NCBI GenBank assembly: GCA_022825135.1
Contig: JAJDYN010000011.1
Coordinates: forward strand, 1-64,000
DNA: 64,000 nucleotides
Direction of reading: 5' to 3'
Source: Gemmatimonadota bacterium
Lineage (GTDB): Bacteria; Gemmatimonadota; Gemmatimonadetes; Longimicrobiales; Gaopeijiaceae
Made by a program: the position numbers and the translations under genes. The notes below the pieces were generated by a model. That model did not search any database. It was given only the letters and a program-made list of their open reading frames with translations, and was not told the DNA's origin. Below are positions 39,307 through 47,079 of the stretch, in pieces (the stretch's first letter is position 1; every line of letters begins with the position of its first letter).

Positions 39307-40710
39307 ATGACTATCGATGCACGCGCGCGGTGTCGCTCCGGCGGCGCGGCGCTCTTCCTGCTTGCCCTCGCCCCGGCGCTTGCGGTCGATCTGGCCGCCC
39401 AGAAGCCGGTCTACATCCCGGAAGATGTTCCGGCCCGCGTCCAACCCCTGCCCTCCCTGCGCGAGCAGGCGGCGGAGCAGCAGGAGTGGCTCGAGCTGCG
39501 CATCGGGCGCATTCTGCCGGCGCTGATGGCGGAATACGACGTGCGCATGTGGATTCTGTCGATGCGCGAGTACGCCGAGGATCCCGTCTTCTGGTCGATC
39601 ACCTCGCCCACCACCTTCGCCGCCCGCCGGCGCTCGATCTACGTCTTCACCCGCCAGGACGACGGCGCGGTGGAGCGGCTGGCGCTGGGCGGCACCGACC
39701 AGGGCGGCGTCTTCCAGGCGTACCGCTCCACGCGGCCGGCGCCCACCCAGCCCACCGCGGAGCTGGTCGGCAACGAGCAGTGGCGGCTCCTGCGCGAGCT
39801 GGTGGAGGACCGGGACCCGGAGAACATCGTCCTGAACATCGATCCGGACTGGGCCTTCTCCGACGGCCTGCACGCCGGGGAGCGCGAGGAGCTGGAGGAG
39901 GCGCTGGGCCCGGAGCTGATGGGCCGCGTGAAGCGCGAGCCCCGCCTGGCCATGAACTACATCGCCCTGCGCCTGCCGGAGATGATGCCCCGCTACCGCA
40001 AGATCGAGGAGACCGTGCACGCGGTCATCTCCGAGGCCTTCTCGAACGCCGTGATCACGCCCGGGGAAACCACCATCGAGGACGTGGAGTGGTGGATGCG
40101 CCAGCGTGTGCGCGACCTCGGCTACACGACCTGGTTCCAGGCCAACGTCGACGTGCAGCGGGCGGGCGACGTGCCCACGGACGGCCCCGCGGTGATCGAG
40201 CGCGGCGACCTGCTCTGGACCGACTTCGGCGTGGTGGCCCAGAACCTCCACACCGACACCCAGCACCTGGGCTACGTCCTGCGCGAGGGCGAGACCGAGG
40301 TGCCCGCGGGGCTCCGGCAGTGCATCGCCAACTCGAACCGCCTCCAGGACATCCTGCTCGAGCACATGGAGCCGGGACTGACCGGCAACGTGATCCTGGC
40401 CAACACGCTGGCGCAGATGCGCGAAGAGGGAATCAACGGGACCGTGTACACGCACCCCATCGGCGACCACGGGCATGGCGCGGGGCCGCTGATCGGGCGC
40501 TGGGACGGACAGGAGGGGGTGCCGGTGCGCGGAGACGCGGTGCTGCTGCCCTCGACCTGGCACTCGATCGAGCTGCAGGCCACGACCCCGATCCCGGAGT
40601 GGGACGGCAAGCCGGCCAGCTGCCGCCAGGAGGAGGAGGCGTACCTCGACACCGAGGGCGCGCGGCACTGGGTGTTCCGCAGGCAGAGCAGGTTCCACAT
40701 CGTGTGGTAG
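39307..40710 (+). CDS. Secreted M24-family aminopeptidase (Xaa-Pro type)
   Basis: About 467 aa with a signal peptide ending near DLAAQ. The pita-bread domain retains all metal ligands: D in LLWTDFGV, D in NLHTDTQHL, H in IGDHGHGAGP, E in WHSIELQ and E in RQEEEAY. An N-terminal creatinase-like domain (LPALMAEYDVRMWILSMREYAEDPVFW) precedes it. It would trim X-Pro peptides in the periplasm. The ATG at 39307 has GGAGG eight bases upstream, within the end of maeB. Confidence 0.88.
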   Translation: MTIDARARCRSGGAALFLLALAPALAVDLAAQKPVYIPEDVPARVQPLPSLREQAAEQQEWLELRIGRILPALMAEYDVRMWILSMREYAEDPVFWSITSPTTFAARRRSIYVFTRQDDGAVERLALGGTDQGGVFQAYRSTRPAPTQPTAELVGNEQWRLLRELVEDRDPENIVLNIDPDWAFSDGLHAGEREELEEALGPELMGRVKREPRLAMNYIALRLPEMMPRYRKIEETVHAVISEAFSNAVITPGETTIEDVEWWMRQRVRDLGYTTWFQANVDVQRAGDVPTDGPAVIERGDLLWTDFGVVAQNLHTDTQHLGYVLREGETEVPAGLRQCIANSNRLQDILLEHMEPGLTGNVILANTLAQMREEGINGTVYTHPIGDHGHGAGPLIGRWDGQEGVPVRGDAVLLPSTWHSIELQATTPIPEWDGKPASCRQEEEAYLDTEGARHWVFRRQSRFHIVW

Positions 40711-40764
40711 GGAACGCCGGGTATGGCGGAAATGGCGACTTCCGCCATGCGTGACGGCTGGTAA

Positions 40765-41331
40765 TCAGCTCGCAGGCGGCGGCGTGACGGCGACGAGGCG
40801 GCCGCCGTCGTCCGGGGTCACCAGGATCACGTCCCGCGGGCCGGCGACCACGGCGGCGCTCAGCCTCATGGCCAAACCCTGGGGGAAACCGGACGGGTCC
40901 GGGTCGGCGGGCGAACCGTCGGAGGACCGCGTCGGCAGTTCGGGAAGGAAATTCACCGCCAGTTCGTGACGCCCGGGCGGGATCGGGAAGCGCTCGTGGA
41001 CACTGATGGTGCGGGCCCGAGGGCTGGACAGGCCCACCGGTCCGCCCCGCAGCGTGTCCCCGTCCAGCAGAATCGTGAGCCGGAAGGACACCGCTTCGTC
41101 CGTGCACACCTCGGTAGGGCGCATGTGCGGGAGAACCCCCCGAAGTTCGGCTTCCGTCGGCGGACGGCATCGCCGGTTGGACGGAGCCGGAATGCGCCAC
41201 GACACCCGCAGTTCGGCGGCGTCTTCGGCCGAGGGGCGCCACGGAACCCGCGACAGGAGGACGATTCCGAGCAGGCCGGCCACCGCCAGGGCCGCGGCCG
41301 CCGCCCTGCGCGCCAACGTCGCCGCGGTCAT
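40765..41331 (-). CDS. Anchored hypothetical protein coupled to the cytochrome b-ferredoxin fusion
   Basis: About 188 aa. One N-terminal hydrophobic helix (AAAALAVAGLLGIVLLSRV) is followed by an extracytoplasmic beta-rich region with two cysteines (RRCRPPTEAEL and TEVCTDEA). I recognise no family. Its ATG at 41331 overlaps the stop of the cytochrome b fusion gene (ATGA), so it is translated with it and may be an accessory subunit of that complex. Confidence 0.6.
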   Translation of the reverse strand: MTAATLARRAAAAALAVAGLLGIVLLSRVPWRPSAEDAAELRVSWRIPAPSNRRCRPPTEAELRGVLPHMRPTEVCTDEAVSFRLTILLDGDTLRGGPVGLSSPRARTISVHERFPIPPGRHELAVNFLPELPTRSSDGSPADPDPSGFPQGLAMRLSAAVVAGPRDVILVTPDDGGRLVAVTPPPAS

Positions 41332-42869
41332 CGGGCCGCCACCTTCCCGGACGCCTCGCACTCCGTGTCGATGGCGATCGCGTCTTCCCGGGCGGGGGCG
41401 TCGAGGAGCGCCAGCTCGCGCGCGAAATCAGCCCGGGCGCTCAAGAGGGCGTACTCGTCGAAGCCGGACGCATGCACGACCCGCACTCTGCGCCGGTCGA
41501 CCCGCGCCTGCAGCTCCGCCTCTCTTTCGTGGTACAGCCGCTCGACGAGCCACCGGGGCCCCTCCCGGCCCCAGCAGTCGCGGGGCGGGCAGGCCACAAC
41601 CAGCACGCCCCCCGCCCCGGCGCGCACCAGGTATTCCACGACCGAACTGTGCAGGTTGCCCGCGCATGACACCAGGAAGCGGCGGGAATCCGCCCCCTCC
41701 GCCGTACCGGCCGCGGACCGGCTGCACCCCACCACCACGATGTCCTCTCCCCCGAGCGCCCGGCCTGCCGCGAATTCCCTGACCCGGCTCAACTGGTCCC
41801 TGCCGGTGCGGCCGGGCGGCCCCACCCCCATGGGCGCGCACGACCCGGCGCAGATGCCGCAGCTCACGCAGGCGGCCGGGTTCACGCGGGCGACCAGACC
41901 CTCGCGCCCGTCGGTGCGCTCGACCATCCGGATAGCGTCCCAGGGACAGTCCACGTAGCACTGCTCGCACCCGGTGCACAGGCGCGTCGACGCCACCGAG
42001 GGCGCCGGCCGGCGGTCGCCGCGGGGACGCGTCAGGAGCGGCACGGCCAGCAGGGCCGTCCCCAACACCGCCACGGCGAGCCACACCACCCCCGGGGAGG
42101 CGGAGTGGGCCGCCGGGAGCCAGAAGGCGTAGAAGACGTCCAGCACAACCTCCCCGGGCAGCCGTAGCAGATCTGCGGCGGGCGCCAGCGGGACGGGCAG
42201 CAGAACTACCGCCGCGACCAGCAGCCCGACCGTCCACCGGAGGAGCGGCCGCGGGGGCAGCATGACCGGCCGGGCGACCCGGGACACGTGCAGCCAGAGA
42301 AAGATCACGATGCCGACCGGCAGCGCGATGTGCAGGAAGAGGTTCATGAAGAAGAAGGCGGCGGGCAGCGGGCCGGCCCCCGAGAAGGTCCGGGATATCG
42401 GTTCGGAGAAGAGCGGCAGTGCGTCGAGCAGCCGCGCGCCCTCGGCGGCGAGCAGCTGCCCCTGCGCGTCCCATACCATCACGTAGCCCGTCCAGCCGCA
42501 GACGTAGAGCAGGAACACCAGAAAGACGCCCGACACCCAGGCGAGCGCGCGCGGCCCCCAACTGCGGCCCTGGCAGAACATCCGCAGGGCGTGGACGGCC
42601 GCGGCGACCACGGCCAAGTCCGCCGCGTACCGGTGCAGCGACCGAATCCAGCGCCCTCCCCATGCCTGCGCATCGATGCGGGCGACGGATTCCCAGGGTG
42701 CGCCGATGCGGTAGAACAGGATGAGGTAGAGCCCGGTGACCAGCACCACCGCCAGGCAGACAACCACGAGTGACCCGGACTGGTAGAGGGGGTTCCACTT
42801 CCAGCCGTAGAGCCCATCGAGCCAGGCGTCGACGCGTCTCAGGGACCGCCCGAGGATTCGCTTGAGCAT
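41328..42869 (-). CDS. Fusion of cytochrome b, 2x[4Fe-4S] ferredoxin and MvhD-like Fe-S domain
   Basis: 513 aa. Residues 1-200 are a b-type cytochrome with heme ligands H79/H93 and H180/H194, each pair 14 apart as in cytochrome b/b6; helices continue to about 280. A ferredoxin module follows with C298-x2-C-x2-C-x3-C308-P and C334-x2-C-x2-C-x3-C344. The C-terminus (GVLVVACPPRDCWGREG and C382, C402, C427, C432) matches the MvhD/hydrogenase Fe-S delta-subunit domain that hands electrons to flavin or Fe-S partners. It looks like a membrane quinone-linked electron conduit to a cytosolic partner. The ATG at 42869 is preferred over a GTG at 42980. Divergent from the rrf2-heme-copper operon. Confidence 0.75.
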   Translation of the reverse strand: MLKRILGRSLRRVDAWLDGLYGWKWNPLYQSGSLVVVCLAVVLVTGLYLILFYRIGAPWESVARIDAQAWGGRWIRSLHRYAADLAVVAAAVHALRMFCQGRSWGPRALAWVSGVFLVFLLYVCGWTGYVMVWDAQGQLLAAEGARLLDALPLFSEPISRTFSGAGPLPAAFFFMNLFLHIALPVGIVIFLWLHVSRVARPVMLPPRPLLRWTVGLLVAAVVLLPVPLAPAADLLRLPGEVVLDVFYAFWLPAAHSASPGVVWLAVAVLGTALLAVPLLTRPRGDRRPAPSVASTRLCTGCEQCYVDCPWDAIRMVERTDGREGLVARVNPAACVSCGICAGSCAPMGVGPPGRTGRDQLSRVREFAAGRALGGEDIVVVGCSRSAAGTAEGADSRRFLVSCAGNLHSSVVEYLVRAGAGGVLVVACPPRDCWGREGPRWLVERLYHEREAELQARVDRRRVRVVHASGFDEYALLSARADFARELALLDAPAREDAIAIDTECEASGKVAAR

Positions 42870-43047
42870 GGTGGATGTCGCCGAGTCGGCCGGTTCCTCC
42901 GTCGGGAATCGCGCTCGTCCCCGCCTCCGGACCGACCGGACCCGAGTCGGCCTGGACCGAGGGAACGAACACTTGCGCACGCAATATAATCATATCATCA
43001 TGTTTTTATCCAGATTTGGCGTCACCGGGAAATGAGCGAGACATCGC
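42870..43047. promoter_or_regulatory. Divergent promoter region between the cytochrome b fusion and rrf2
   Basis: A locally AT-rich stretch (42983-43015) carries TATAAT (42985-42990) and clustered ATCAT/ATGAT words, likely promoter and operator material for both directions. Control by the adjacent Rrf2 protein is expected but no clear palindrome is seen. Confidence 0.45.
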
Positions 43048-43470
43048 ATGACCTCCAGGACGGCCGGCAACGCCCTGCGCGCCACGATCTGCATCGCCCA
43101 GCGGGAATCGCTGGAACCCGTGACCGCGCAGGCGCTCGCCGCGGAGCTCGACCTGCCGCGCAACTACCTGTCCAAGACGCTGCACCGGCTGGTGCAGGGA
43201 GGAGTGCTGCGCGCGATCCGCGGCCGGGGCGGCGGCTTTCTGCTCGCTGCGTCGCCCTCCGAGGTCTCGCTGCAGCGCGTGATCCACGCCATCGATCCGG
43301 ACGGCCCCGAACGGCGCTGCCTGCTCGGGCGTCCGGAATGCCTGGAATCGCGTCCCTGCGCCACCCACCACCGCTGGTGCAACGTGCGCGAAACCGTTGA
43401 CCGGTTCTTCGCCGAGACGACGCTGGGCGACCTGCTGGCCCCGGCCCCCGCGCTTCCTGGGCGCGCCTGA
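43048..43470 (+). CDS. Rrf2-family regulator with a three-cysteine cluster (NsrR/IscR-like)
   Basis: About 140 aa. The winged helix is typical of Rrf2 (LRATICIAQRESLEPVTAQALAAELDLPRNYLSKTLHRLVQGGVLRAIRGRGGGFLLA). After the dimer helix come three cysteines, C92-x6-C-x5-C, in RRCLLGRPECLESRPC, where NsrR and IscR bind an Fe-S cluster. Spacing is slightly longer than in E. coli NsrR. NO or Fe-S status sensing is therefore plausible. It sits at the head of a heme-copper operon. Confidence 0.82.
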   Translation: MTSRTAGNALRATICIAQRESLEPVTAQALAAELDLPRNYLSKTLHRLVQGGVLRAIRGRGGGFLLAASPSEVSLQRVIHAIDPDGPERRCLLGRPECLESRPCATHHRWCNVRETVDRFFAETTLGDLLAPAPALPGRA

Positions 43471-43498
43471 CCCTACAAGCCCGAAGGAGCACACACCC

Positions 43499-43684
43499 AT
43501 GTCGGACTCCGTCTCCCCTTCCCCGCCCCCGGGTCACGAGGACGAGACCCCCATTCCCCTCATGCAACGTCTCTACGACAGCCCGTTTCTGCTGCTCATC
43601 GCGTGCATCGTGGTGATGTTCGTGTTCTTCACCGCATGGGGCATGATCGAGATCATGTCGCTCGAACCCGCACCCTTGCCGTAG
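43499..43684 (+). CDS. Small single-helix membrane protein of the heme-copper operon
   Basis: 61 aa: a Pro-rich N-terminus (PSPPPGHEDETPIPLMQRLYDSPF), one transmembrane helix (LLLIACIVVMFVFFTAWGMIEIM) and a short tail. GAAGGAG precedes the ATG. It is 15 bp upstream of the CuA subunit gene. Small subunits of this type are common in heme-copper oxidases and related reductases. Confidence 0.65.
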   Translation: MSDSVSPSPPPGHEDETPIPLMQRLYDSPFLLLIACIVVMFVFFTAWGMIEIMSLEPAPLP

Positions 43685-43699
43685 GGAGGGCCGTCACCG

Positions 43700-44263
43700 A
43701 TGTACCGAACGGGAATCGAGCCACCGGAACGAATCTGGTGGAAGAAGATCGACCGCCACGAGAAGGTATGGGTGTGGATCGCCTTCGCGTGGTGCATGGT
43801 GCTCTTCGCGATGATGCCCATCTGGCACCTGAGGGGCGGCCAGAACCCCTCCGGGATCCGGCATCGCGTGGAGCCGGCCGACTACCAGGCCAGGGTCGCG
43901 GAGTTCATCCAGGAGTACCAGGTGGGCACCGACAGCGGCTTTCCCGTGGTCGAACCACCTCCGGGGAGCGACGTCTATCTGCAGGCGACGAGTTTCTCGT
44001 GGATCCCGGTGCTGCGGCTGCAACAGGGAGCCGAGTACGTCCTCCATCTCTCGTCGCTGGACGTGAACCACGGGTTCAACCTGTACCCCCTCAACATCAA
44101 TTTCCAGGTCGTTCCCGGATACGACTACGGCCTCCGGGTGGTCCCCAACGAGCCCGGTGAGTTCCACATCATCTGCAACGAGTTCTGCGGAATCGGCCAC
44201 CATCTGATGGTCGGCAAGATCATCGTGGAGCCGGCCGACGCGGAACAGGGAGGTGACCGGTGA
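43700..44263 (+). CDS. CuA-containing subunit II of a heme-copper enzyme (NorY-like)
   Basis: 187 aa. One N-terminal helix (residues 25-42) and a periplasmic cupredoxin domain. CuA ligands are H124 in SLDVNHGFNLY and C159-x3-C163-x3-H167-x2-M170 in CNEFCGIGHHLM, all present. It accepts electrons from cytochrome c or a copper protein and delivers them to subunit I. It overlaps the subunit I gene by four bases. Length and single-helix topology match ba3-type and sNOR small subunits. Confidence 0.85.
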   Translation: MYRTGIEPPERIWWKKIDRHEKVWVWIAFAWCMVLFAMMPIWHLRGGQNPSGIRHRVEPADYQARVAEFIQEYQVGTDSGFPVVEPPPGSDVYLQATSFSWIPVLRLQQGAEYVLHLSSLDVNHGFNLYPLNINFQVVPGYDYGLRVVPNEPGEFHIICNEFCGIGHHLMVGKIIVEPADAEQGGDR

Positions 44264-45981
44264 GCCTCTTCCGGACCTGCCCCACGACCGGCCTTCAGGT
44301 TCATCGAACCGCCGACCGCCTCATTCAGGCCAACGCGGTCGCGGCTACCGTCGCGCTGCTCATCGGCGGAGTCGCGGCGCTGCTCGTTCTGCTGACGCGC
44401 TGGGAGGTCGTCCTTCTCCTCGACGCCGGCATGTTCTACCGCATGCTCACCGTGCACGGCATGAACATGCTCATCTTCTTCATCATCTTCTTCGAGATGG
44501 CGGTGCTCTACTTCGCCTCCGCCGTCCTGCTCAACTGCAGGGTGCCCGCGCCCAGGACCGGCTGGATCGCCTTCGCGCTCATGGTGATCGGGGCGCTGAT
44601 GGTCGAGTGGACCATGTGGACCGGCCGGGCCGACGTGCTGTTCACCTCCTACGTGCCGCTGCGGGCGCACCCGCTCTTCTACCTCGGGGTGATCCTGTTT
44701 GCGGTCGGGGCCCTGACCGTGGTCGGGCACTTCTTCGGCATCCTGACCATCGCGAGGCGCGAGAAGACGTACAAGGGCTCGATGCCGCTGGTCACCTTCG
44801 GGGCGCTCACCGCGGCCGCGATCGCAGCGGTGACCCTGCTGCACGGGGCGATCATCTACATCCCCACCTTCCTCTGGTCCCTCGGCCTGATGGAGGTCGA
44901 TCCCCAGATGTACCGCCTGATCTGGTGGGGGCTCGGCCACTCCTCGCAGCAGATCAACGTGGCCGCCATGGTCTCGATCTGGTATCTGCTGGGCGCGCTC
45001 ACCGTGGGCGCCGTGGTCCTGAACGAGAAAGTCAGCCGCACGGCTTTCGTGCTCTACGTCCTGTTCATCTCCATGGCGTCCGCGCACCACCTGCTGGTCG
45101 ATCCCGGGATGGGACCGGCGTGGAAGATCTGGAACACCAGCTATTTCATGTACATGGCCGTTCTGGCCTCGATGCTCCACGGCTTTACCGTGCCGGCCGG
45201 CGTCGAATTGGGGATGCGCCTGCGGGGGGCGGCCCAGGGGCTCTTCGGGTGGCTCAAGCGGGCCCCCTGGGGCGATCCGGGATTCAGCTCCCTGGCCTTC
45301 TCCATCGTGGTGTTCGGATTCGTGGGCGGGATCACGGGAGTCACCTTCGGCACCGAGCAGATCAACATCATCGCGCACAACACGCTCCGGATCCCCGGCC
45401 ACTTCCACGCCACCGTGGTGTCGGGGACGGCGATGGCCTTCATGGGGATCACCTACTACGTCATTCCGCTCATCTTCCGGCGCGAGATCGCCTTCTATCC
45501 GCTCGCGCGCATCCAGCCCTACCTCTTTGCCCTCGGCATGCTGATCTTTTCGATGGCGATGACCTTCGCGGGCACCTTCGGAATGCCGCGCCGGCACTGG
45601 AACGCCTCATTCACGGGCGCGGTCTTCCAGCCGGAGTTCTCGCCCGCCGTCAACCTCGTAATGGGGGTGATGGCGGTGGGCGGCCTCATCGCCATCGCCG
45701 GCGGCGCCATCTACATCGTGGTGACGGTGGTCTCTGTGTTCTTCGGGAAGAAGATGGCCGCGGACGACTCCGGGCTGGGCGCCGAGGGACGCGGACTGCC
45801 GCCGGGCATCACCCATCCGCCGCGCGCGCTGGTGGAGGAGGACAGGGCGGCGCTCGGGCCGTCGGGCCGCCTTGGGCCGGTTCCGGGAACGATGGTGCTC
45901 GTGTTCATCTTCCTGGCCGCGTTCATCACCTACTACTTCGTCAACTGGGCGCTCCTGTCGTTCCTGTGGGAGGTGGGATGA
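44260..45981 (+). CDS. Heme-copper subunit I lacking the active-site Tyr; candidate sNOR-type nitric oxide reductase
   Basis: 573 aa, about 13 helices. Low-spin heme ligands H66 and H383, high-spin ligand H381 (GHFHATVV), CuB ligands H227, H276 and H277. In oxygen reductases the first CuB His is followed four residues later by the cross-linked Tyr (HPEVY); here H227-SSQ-Q231 has Gln. The cbb3 alternative Tyr on the next helix is also absent (Glu at the hand-aligned position). Loss of this Tyr is characteristic of nitric oxide reductases of the superfamily. With CuA subunit II and SCO this resembles sNOR. Assignment to NO reduction is inference; a variant oxygen reductase is possible. Confidence 0.75.
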   Translation: MSLFRTCPTTGLQVHRTADRLIQANAVAATVALLIGGVAALLVLLTRWEVVLLLDAGMFYRMLTVHGMNMLIFFIIFFEMAVLYFASAVLLNCRVPAPRTGWIAFALMVIGALMVEWTMWTGRADVLFTSYVPLRAHPLFYLGVILFAVGALTVVGHFFGILTIARREKTYKGSMPLVTFGALTAAAIAAVTLLHGAIIYIPTFLWSLGLMEVDPQMYRLIWWGLGHSSQQINVAAMVSIWYLLGALTVGAVVLNEKVSRTAFVLYVLFISMASAHHLLVDPGMGPAWKIWNTSYFMYMAVLASMLHGFTVPAGVELGMRLRGAAQGLFGWLKRAPWGDPGFSSLAFSIVVFGFVGGITGVTFGTEQINIIAHNTLRIPGHFHATVVSGTAMAFMGITYYVIPLIFRREIAFYPLARIQPYLFALGMLIFSMAMTFAGTFGMPRRHWNASFTGAVFQPEFSPAVNLVMGVMAVGGLIAIAGGAIYIVVTVVSVFFGKKMAADDSGLGAEGRGLPPGITHPPRALVEEDRAALGPSGRLGPVPGTMVLVFIFLAAFITYYFVNWALLSFLWEVG

Positions 45982-46997
45982 GCGAGCGGAGAGACGGTTA
46001 CGCGGCCGCCGCCGGGGCTTCCGCGGGCGAGGCGGGCCGCGGGCCGGCCGGCGTGAACCGTCACGCGTCCTCGCCGGCGGCCGTTCGCGGGGCGATGGCG
46101 GCGATGACGGCGCTGCTCGCGATCACCGTCGCGTGGTGGGTGCTGGCGCTCTGGCCGGTGGCAGGGGTCCCGCCGGCGTGGCTGGAGCGTGCCCGGCAGG
46201 TGTGCTTCAACGCGGGTCCCTCGGGGCTTCCCGACGCATCCGGATGGATGCTCCTGGTGGGCCAGCCCATCGGCATGCTGGCGGTGCTGATGGTTGTCGC
46301 GGGGGATGCGGTGCGGGAGGGGCTGCGGCGGGCGCGGGGGAAGCCGGCGGGCCGGATCGCGCTCGCGGCGGCAGCGGGGGTGGTGGTGGCCGGGACGGCG
46401 CTGGCCGGGGTGCGCGTCGCCGGAGCCCCGGGGGACGCGGAGTGGCTGGAGGCCGTCCGCGCCGAGGTGCCCGCCACCTATCCGCGCCTGGACCGCCGCC
46501 TTCCGGCCATCGAGCTCGTCGACCAGCGCGGCGAAGCGTTCACGTGGGAGCGCATCGCGGGCCGCCCGGCGCTGCTCACCTTCGGCTTCGGCCACTGCGA
46601 GACCGTCTGTCCCATGACGGTCATGAACGCGCGCCGGGTGCAGGACCGGCTCCGGGGGGAGGGCCGGGAGATGGCGCTGGTGGTGATCACGCTCGATCCC
46701 TGGCGCGACACGCCGTCCCGGCTCCCGGCCCTCGCGCGCCAGTTCCACCTCGGCGGGGACGGCCCTCGCGCCAAGGCGGAGGAAGGCGGCGAGGGCGCAG
46801 GGTCCTTTCTGCTGTCCGGCACCGTGGACGAGGTCAACGCGGCTCTGGATGCGTTACGGGTGGCGCGAGAGCGGGTGCCGAACACGGGAGACATCGTGCA
46901 TCCGGCTCTCGTGTACCTGCTGGACGCGGAGGGTACGGTGGTCTACGCTGCGAGTGGGCACGCCGACCTGATCGAGGAGCTGGCGCGCCGCATGTAG
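45978..46997 (+). CDS. Membrane-domain-SCO1/SenC fusion, CuA assembly factor
   Basis: 339 aa. Residues 40-150 form three helices around CFNAGPSGLPDASGWMLLVGQPIGML, unlike ordinary SCO proteins. The C-terminal thioredoxin fold has the copper-binding C207-x3-C211 (CETVCPM) and a candidate His ligand H308 (IVHPALVYLLD). SCO proteins insert copper into CuA. The ATG overlaps the subunit I stop (ATGA). The three-helix part may be the counterpart of orf1 in norSY-senC-orf1 clusters fused to SenC. Confidence 0.8.
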   Translation: MSERRDGYAAAAGASAGEAGRGPAGVNRHASSPAAVRGAMAAMTALLAITVAWWVLALWPVAGVPPAWLERARQVCFNAGPSGLPDASGWMLLVGQPIGMLAVLMVVAGDAVREGLRRARGKPAGRIALAAAAGVVVAGTALAGVRVAGAPGDAEWLEAVRAEVPATYPRLDRRLPAIELVDQRGEAFTWERIAGRPALLTFGFGHCETVCPMTVMNARRVQDRLRGEGREMALVVITLDPWRDTPSRLPALARQFHLGGDGPRAKAEEGGEGAGSFLLSGTVDEVNAALDALRVARERVPNTGDIVHPALVYLLDAEGTVVYAASGHADLIEELARRM

Positions 46998-47079
46998 AAT
47001 GCGTCCCGGGGCCCCGGCCACGCTCGCCGCAAGCCGCGACCCGGGACGGACGAAGTTTCCCGCGACCGGAAGGACCAAC

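Noticed and set aside
42870..42980. N-terminal extension of the cytochrome b fusion from the GTG at 42980
   Set aside because: The added 37 residues are Arg-rich and unlike the family; they lie over the divergent promoter region.
44253..45977. Long plus-strand frame running into the SCO gene, suggesting a 914-residue protein
   Set aside because: The first part is the wrong frame of heme-copper subunit I; only the part after the ATG at 45978 is a real protein.
44260..45981. Plain cbb3 or ba3 oxygen reductase subunit I
   Set aside because: No CcoO/CcoP partners exist and both known positions for the cross-linked Tyr are occupied by other residues; kept as the fallback if NO activity fails.
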